Part shown: piece by piece, positions 59,122 through 64,000 of the stretch
Layout of the letters: each line of letters begins with the position of its first letter
Position numbering within the stretch: the first letter of the stretch is position 1
DNA from: Naganishia liquefaciens
Lineage: Eukaryota > Basidiomycota > Tremellomycetes > Filobasidiales > Filobasidiaceae
DNA length: 64,000 nt
Assembly (NCBI GenBank): GCA_013423385.1
Contig: BLZA01000049.1
Span: forward strand, 186,001 to 250,000
Direction of reading: 5' to 3'
The notes under the pieces: model-generated
What the model was told of the DNA's origin: nothing
Seen by the model: only the letters and a program-made list of their open reading frames with translations
Database searches by the model: none
Position numbers and translations under genes: made by a program

Positions 59122-60090
59122 CTATGACTTGTCCGGCACGGTAGTGTGTACTTGCTCCATCCATAAATGCATCTCATCCGTCGGATGCGTCTCGAGAGCC
59201 TGTACCGTCTGTGACGCAAACACAAAGCAACGAGTCAATCAAAGTCCACCCGGCAGCGCGTCCAACGGCTTACATCCTCCAACTGTTGTGAGGCTGTGCC
59301 GATTTCCTGCTCCAGCTGCTTGACAAGATCCTGCTTCCGCTTCACTTCTTCGTATAATGTTTGGCTTTCCTTTGTTAGCTGGAAGACGAGGATCAAGAGT
59401 TGAAGCTTGGGCAATACTCGGCCGCTAGTTGTCGCTCACCTCGAGGTATTCTGTTCTCAGTCGTTCAAAGACTGCGTCGTATTGCGGCAGATTATGTGCC
59501 GCCATGAGCGCTTGTGGAGTCAGATCAGGCCTAGAGGCGAGAAACATTGGTTTCTGAACCATCACAGGCGGCTAGGTATCAGCTTACCGCCATGCATCTG
59601 CCCTCAACCTCTCAGGCCACCCATTCACTTCGTCCTCCTTTTTGGCTTCACGGGCTTTCTGTATTGTATGGTGGAATTGTAACAGCGCAGGTCCTGTATT
59701 ATAATGCTCCAGTAGTTGTTGTGCTTGTTTCTGTCACCAACACCGCCCGTCAGCAGACACTAGGCGATACGACGAAACGGAAGGGACAAACCATGACCAT
59801 CTCGCGCATGTTTGCTGCTGTTCGCGCCCAGATCTCATCGAAAACACGCGATCTCTCCTCGGAACTTGATGATATTGTCGGGAAACATCCCTTGAAATCC
59901 TTTGCTCTACCAGCCGGGGTGCAAAAATGTTGAGACCATAGCGGATAGACAGCATTCGTTCCACTCACGTCCACTTGTTTGCACCTTTTCTCACCGCGAC
60001 TTCAAGAGCCTGCATCAACAGCTCATAGTTCCTTCCATATTCTTCTTCCGCTGTCTCAACAGTTTGTCCAGTCGAAGGCTCCTCTGCCAT
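59122..60090 (-). CDS. NNF1: Kinetochore MIND-complex subunit, Nnf1/PMF1-like
   Basis: Probable subunit of the Mis12/MIND complex that links CENP-C to Ndc80 at kinetochores. The start at 60090 gives MAEEPSTGQTVETAEEEYGR. Exons join as NYELLMQALEVAVRKGANKW, TAKDFKGCFPTISSSSEERS, RVFDEIWARTAANMREMVM and KQAQQLLEHYNTGPALLQFH. Later pieces are RPDLTPQALMAAHNLPQYDA and a coiled coil ESQTLYEEVKRKQDLVKQLE, ending QVHTTVPDKS at 59122. A helix before a Phe/Cys-Phe-Pro motif, a central helical part and a C-terminal coiled coil match Nnf1. The family is poorly conserved, so assignment rests on layout and the CFP motif. About five introns. Confidence 0.62.
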
Positions 60091-60583
60091 GGCGATCGGC
60101 TGTGGCTCCGACATTCTTTGGTGTTCGCTGGAAGCCTACCGACGTCTTGCCATTTCCTGACAATCGCGTCGGCCGAGCTCTTTGTCTTGACAAAGCTGTG
60201 ATGAGCTTGCTCTGGGGCTGCTGCAATGCTCCTGTCTGTTGCTTGTAGTAGTATACTCGCAGTAACAGGCGTCGTATTGTTATAACTTGGCGGACAACAA
60301 GCGGTACCAAGACGGATCAGAAGGCTTGGGACTTGGTGAATGTTGTTGATGACCGTTTGTTGTCTTTGTGAGACTCGGCGATCGCAAGATGAGGGGCGAC
60401 AAGGATGAGGGCCCTCAAGAGATGCGCGGCGATCGAGACACGGCCAGCTACCCGAGCTGCTACCCGTTCCCGGCGGGTCCGATTCGCTGCCACCTGGTCA
60501 TCTTCAGGTCACGACCCAAGTACCTGGCAGTTCCCTGAAGAGTCAAGATACTGTTGCACGACAAGCCTGCTCTGACTTGTATC
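60091..60583. other. Divergent 5' region, NNF1-like / SRP72
   Basis: 493 bases between divergent starts. Contains promoters of both genes; no specific element assigned. Confidence 0.5.
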
Positions 60584-61826
60584 ATGGCACCCAAATTGTC
60601 CCAAACGATCGCCGCGAGGCGCACCGCATTCACCCCAAAGCCAGCTCGACCGATCGCCGGGAGGATTCACCACCTGCACCGTTCCCTTGTCGATCAGATC
60701 AACGCGGGACATTTGACGAACGGCATCAAGACATGTCAGAAGATTCTCTCTCTTCTTTCAGATGAGAAGGATGTGCCGGAGGAGATCAAAATCGAGGTTG
60801 AAGGCGAGACGATTACGGCTACCAAGCAAGAAATCAAGACCAATGCCTTGCAGACGCTATTGTTTTTGCTCTTGCAAACCGACCAGTACGATATCGCCAT
60901 GGAGACCATAGAATCGGCTTCTCAGAGCGATAAGCTCGACTTTGAAAAGGCGTATTGCCTGTATCGATTGCACGAAGAAGAGAAGGCCAAGGAATTGGTA
61001 GAAAAATTGAGAGCAACGGAAGGAGGCTCTGTCGGTTTGGAGCATGAGAGTGCGCGGCGGTTGGCTCATCTGGAGGCTCAGATCGTGAGTCGCTCACTCG
61101 AAGCCCCAGGCGCGTCTAAGCTGATCGTCCCTTGCAGAGCTATCGAGCGGGAAATTACGCCAAGTCCGAGGAGATCTATAACGAGCTTCTGTCAACTTGC
61201 CCCGCTGTATGTTTCTTCCTTTCAGGGCGACTTTACATAGACTGATCTGCCATTTGCAGGACTCTGACGAACAACAAGACATCGTTGCCAATCTCAATGC
61301 CACTTCGACACACCTTGAATTCCAGCACACCGGATACGCCAGCATGCTTAGAAACACGCCCGGCACCCAGTCCATCTCAGTGCTCGAGTCGTCGGCGCCA
61401 TCTTTCCCCGTCGCTTCTACTTCTGCTGCGGCGCAAGTTCAAGCCAGCAAAACTTCGTCTGACGCCAAGGGCAAGGGCAAAGCAAAGGCTACTGGCGGAA
61501 AGGAGTCCAAGCCGCGACACAAGCTACCCAAGGGTGCCGTGCTGGGTCAAAAGTTCGAGGAAGATGTGAGTTTCCAGTGGCTTCATTTGATGATGCCAGT
61601 CTTGCTGATACTGTTGTTGGTCGAATGATAGCCCGATCGATGGCTTCCATTGAAGCAGAGAGCTTCGTACCAAGCCTCATTACAGGCAAACAACAACACG
61701 GGCAAACGAAGAAAGCAGGCGTCGAAAGAAACGACAGGTCTTGGCACGCAGGGAAGTACCGAGTCTGGTGCAGGTGGAGGCGGTAAGGGCGCCGGGAAGG
61801 GTGGGAAGCGAAAGGGAGGGCGATGA
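60584..61826 (+). CDS. SRP72: Signal recognition particle subunit SRP72, short form
   Basis: Helical-repeat SRP protein that dimerises with SRP68 and binds 7SL RNA. The start at 60584 gives MAPKLSQTIAARRTAFTPKP. TPR helices follow: HLTNGIKTCQKILSLL, TNALQTLLFLLLQTDQYDIA, KAYCLYRLHEEEKAKELVEK and YRAGNYAKSEEIYNELLSTC. After SDEQQDIVANLNATSTHLEF the protein goes straight into Ser/Ala/Lys-rich linker, then KPRHKLPKGAVLGQKFEED and PDRWLPLKQRASYQ, the RNA-binding SRP72 motif. A basic Gly/Lys tail ends GGKRKGGR. Total is about 360 residues against roughly 600-670 in the family, so much of the central repeat region appears to be missing. Three introns. Confidence 0.82.
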
Positions 61827-62208
61827 TACAAGATGACATTGATAGCATTGTAGTCTAGAAATACCATATGTCACCACACATATTAAATGCGCAGATACAC
61901 AGCCAACGCCGCGCAGATACGCATAGTGAGTGTCTTTGACTGTCTCCTGTCTCGTCGAGTCTAGTGCATCGAATACTGTGTAGCGCCGGCCTCGAAAGCT
62001 AGTGGCCAGCTTCACTATGATATGCATGCCAGCGATGGCCACAGCAGGCTGCTGGCGGATGTGGAGGTTGACGCGATCGGTCCGTCCAACACGAGTGTCG
62101 CATACTTGGGATGCAGCGTCCCACACGACTCTAGCTTGACATCTCAGCTCGTCGGGTCTTCTCGAGTTCGGGACCCTCGGCCGACCACCTCAAGACAAGG
62201 CTCGAAGG
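61827..62208. other. Intergenic, SRP72 3' / COG3 5'
   Basis: About 380 bases between two same-strand genes. No gene seen. Confidence 0.5.
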
Positions 62209-64000
62209 ATGGATCAGTCGGATTTTTTCCAGTATTCGCGGCCAGCAACACCCTCACGCAGCAGTCGACAGGTCCAGACGAGTTCACCCAAACCCGTTAC
62301 GGCCCTTCCTTCTAAAACGGTCTCGCTCGCAGAGTGGGAAGCGAATACGCCGCTGGACAAGGTCGAGCTTGTGAGCTTGACGATATTGAAGGATGCCTGT
62401 AGCTCTCGACCAATTCCCGTCCAGGTTGGTGTGACGAGAAACCCATCTTCCCTAATGCTGTTGCTTACAGCTTTCTTCGTTGTACCAGCTACTGCAGGAA
62501 AACGCCGAAGCGGGACCTAGCACTCCAAGACTTTCGGGAACACCAGGAACACCGATACCTCGAAAGGGACCGCAAGCACTGCTGCAGTCCGCTTTGATGA
62601 AAGCTTCGCGACCCAGCTCCGCTCTCGGTTCCCGTACTGTATCATCGTCAACGTTGGATTCATCTCAAGCTCTTTACGATCAGCCGACAACGATCGCTAC
62701 TGCCCAGCAGTTTCACGAGCATTTTTCACACCTGACTTCATCGTTACTACATTCACAAGACTCGCTCTACCGGTTCCATTTGGCGGAAATTACGAGCTAC
62801 ACGGAGGCGTGTGATGTCTTGGAAAAGGAGCTCAAGGATTCTGAGGAGATTGTGAGAGAAATGATAGAATGCCTGAACTGGGTCGAGGAGAAGGGCGAGT
62901 CATTGCGTGTTGCGGGAGAGGGACTCATGCAGGAAGAGGTGAGGCTTGCGGAACAGATTGGAAGAATCTGACTGACGTACCGTCGCTTTAGGTTCAACTC
63001 AACAGCCAAACTCAACAATTGGCGGCTCGCCTCGAGTACTTCACATTCCTGGAGCAAGCGCAACGAATGCTGAACTACCCTGGCGATAATCTGGTCTTGT
63101 CGGAGGGGTTCTTGTCAATGGTGGAACGTTTGGATGGTTGCTTGCGGTATCTCCGAGAACACGTAGGTACATTTACGTATCAATGCATCATCCCCTGACC
63201 ATTCCCTGCTACAGCAAGACTTCAAGGATGCGGATATCTATCTGATTCGATACCAGCAATGCATGACCCGAAGTATGACACTTATCAAGATGTATTTCGT
63301 CAATGCTGTCCGTCAATTAGGCGCCGAGGTGTACAAGAAAATATACGACAAGGTAAGTCTTGCAAAAGATCTCTGGCTCGACATTGGCTGAGATATTCAC
63401 CGTCAGTTCGAACTTTCCGAAACCGCTGTCATGGCTTTGATATATACCAAATTCACTTCTTTCGCCTTTCCGCTGCGGCCGCTTTTGTCCGAACTGGAAC
63501 TTCGGGCAGCGGACAACAAGGAAGAGCTCGGGAGCTTCCTGGATGACTGTCATCATGCATGGATTGGTGTACGGCGGCATTTGATCAACCCTGCGGTGGA
63601 GAAAGAGATCAAGAGAATGGAGCCCACAACGGCGCCATTGGTCGAACTGGCAAGTGCTTTGAATCTGGCGTCAAGAAACCGCTGACCCCGCTGCCACTGT
63701 ACTCCAGACACGGGCGGGATGCACATACCTCAAACAGGTCTGCACAGAGGAATTCAATCTATTCAAACAGTTCTTCCGGACTGGAGAGAAACAACTCTAG
63801 TATGTATTACGACCGGGCGTTTTGTGGGTTAAGCTCATCTAACAATTGCGCAGTGCATTTTTTGAGAGCTTGTGCGACCATCTCTATCAGTATCTTCGAC
63901 CGCGAATAGCCAATGAGCAAGATTTGCAGACGCTGTGCGAAGTGTGTACCGTCCTCCAAGCTCTGATGGTCAAAGACATCGACCTCGAAGAGAACTTTGA
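62209..64000 (+). CDS. COG3: Conserved oligomeric Golgi complex subunit 3, 5' part
   Basis: Lobe A subunit of the COG tether for retrograde intra-Golgi vesicles (yeast Sec34). The start at 62209 gives MDQSDFFQYSRPATPSRSSR; the gene runs off the right edge. An intron follows PIPVQ (about 62425-62470). Then come a Ser/Pro-rich stretch, helical segments FHEHFSHLTSSLLHSQDSLY and REMIECLNWVEEKGESLRVA, and the Sec34 core: QLAARLEYFTFLEQAQRMLN, YLIRYQQCMTRSMTLIKMYF and VYKKIYDKFELSETAVMALI. The last visible exons read HLYQYLRPRIANEQDLQTLC and VLQALMVKDIDLEENF. Introns are short throughout. Assignment is firm from the core block order. Confidence 0.9.

Overview
This window is nuclear DNA of an intron-rich fungus. 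Most genes carry several introns of about 45-65 bases with GT(A/G)AGT-like donors and CAG/TAG acceptors. Genes are packed on both strands, and orthologues of core yeast genes (TOM70, RGP1, GDH2, NOP12, PAM16, TDP1, RIB5, UTP14, GCD6, AAT2, NNF1, SRP72, COG3) lie next to fungal-specific genes. The intron density and protein style suggest a basidiomycete yeast, most likely a tremellomycete. That placement is inference, because no rRNA or other decisive marker is present.

Layout. 1-6.4 kb: the 3' end of TOM70 and a large paladin-like phosphatase-domain protein. 6.7-10.4 kb: a dihydrodipicolinate-synthase-like aldolase and an alpha/beta hydrolase with no recognisable 5' end. 10.8-11.85 kb: a non-coding array of 25-base repeats. 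12.2-18.2 kb: RGP1 and NAD-glutamate dehydrogenase, convergent. 19.7-26.3 kb: an unknown multi-pass membrane protein, a decayed cation/H+ antiporter gene and a carotenoid cleavage oxygenase. 27.2 kb: an intron-containing tRNA-Asn. 28.4-34.1 kb: NOP12 and PAM16 (divergent) and a NIPA-type Mg2+ transporter. 34.4-40.7 kb: TDP1, an unknown protein and a TPR protein. 41.1-43.4 kb: a Ran-related protein whose guanine-nucleotide motifs are all altered, then riboflavin synthase. 43.4-52.9 kb: UTP14 and GCD6 from a shared promoter, then aspartate aminotransferase. 53.2 kb: an intron-containing tRNA-Gly. 54.8-64 kb: a secreted double-psi-barrel protein, a UBE2L-like E2, the complex I subunit NDUFS6, an NNF1-like kinetochore protein, a short SRP72, and the 5' part of COG3.

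The genes do not form one pathway; this is an ordinary gene-dense chromosome segment. Several serve ribosome biogenesis and translation (UTP14, NOP12, GCD6), mitochondrial import and respiration (TOM70, PAM16, NDUFS6) or the secretory route (RGP1, COG3, SRP72). The items most worth a second look are the Ran-like pseudo-GTPase, the paladin with Asp in place of the catalytic Cys in two of three domains, the 6-base microexon in NDUFS6, two GC-AG introns, the decayed antiporter, the 25-base array, and the shortened SRP72. I saw no virus-like or LTR element, no rRNA and no CRISPR.
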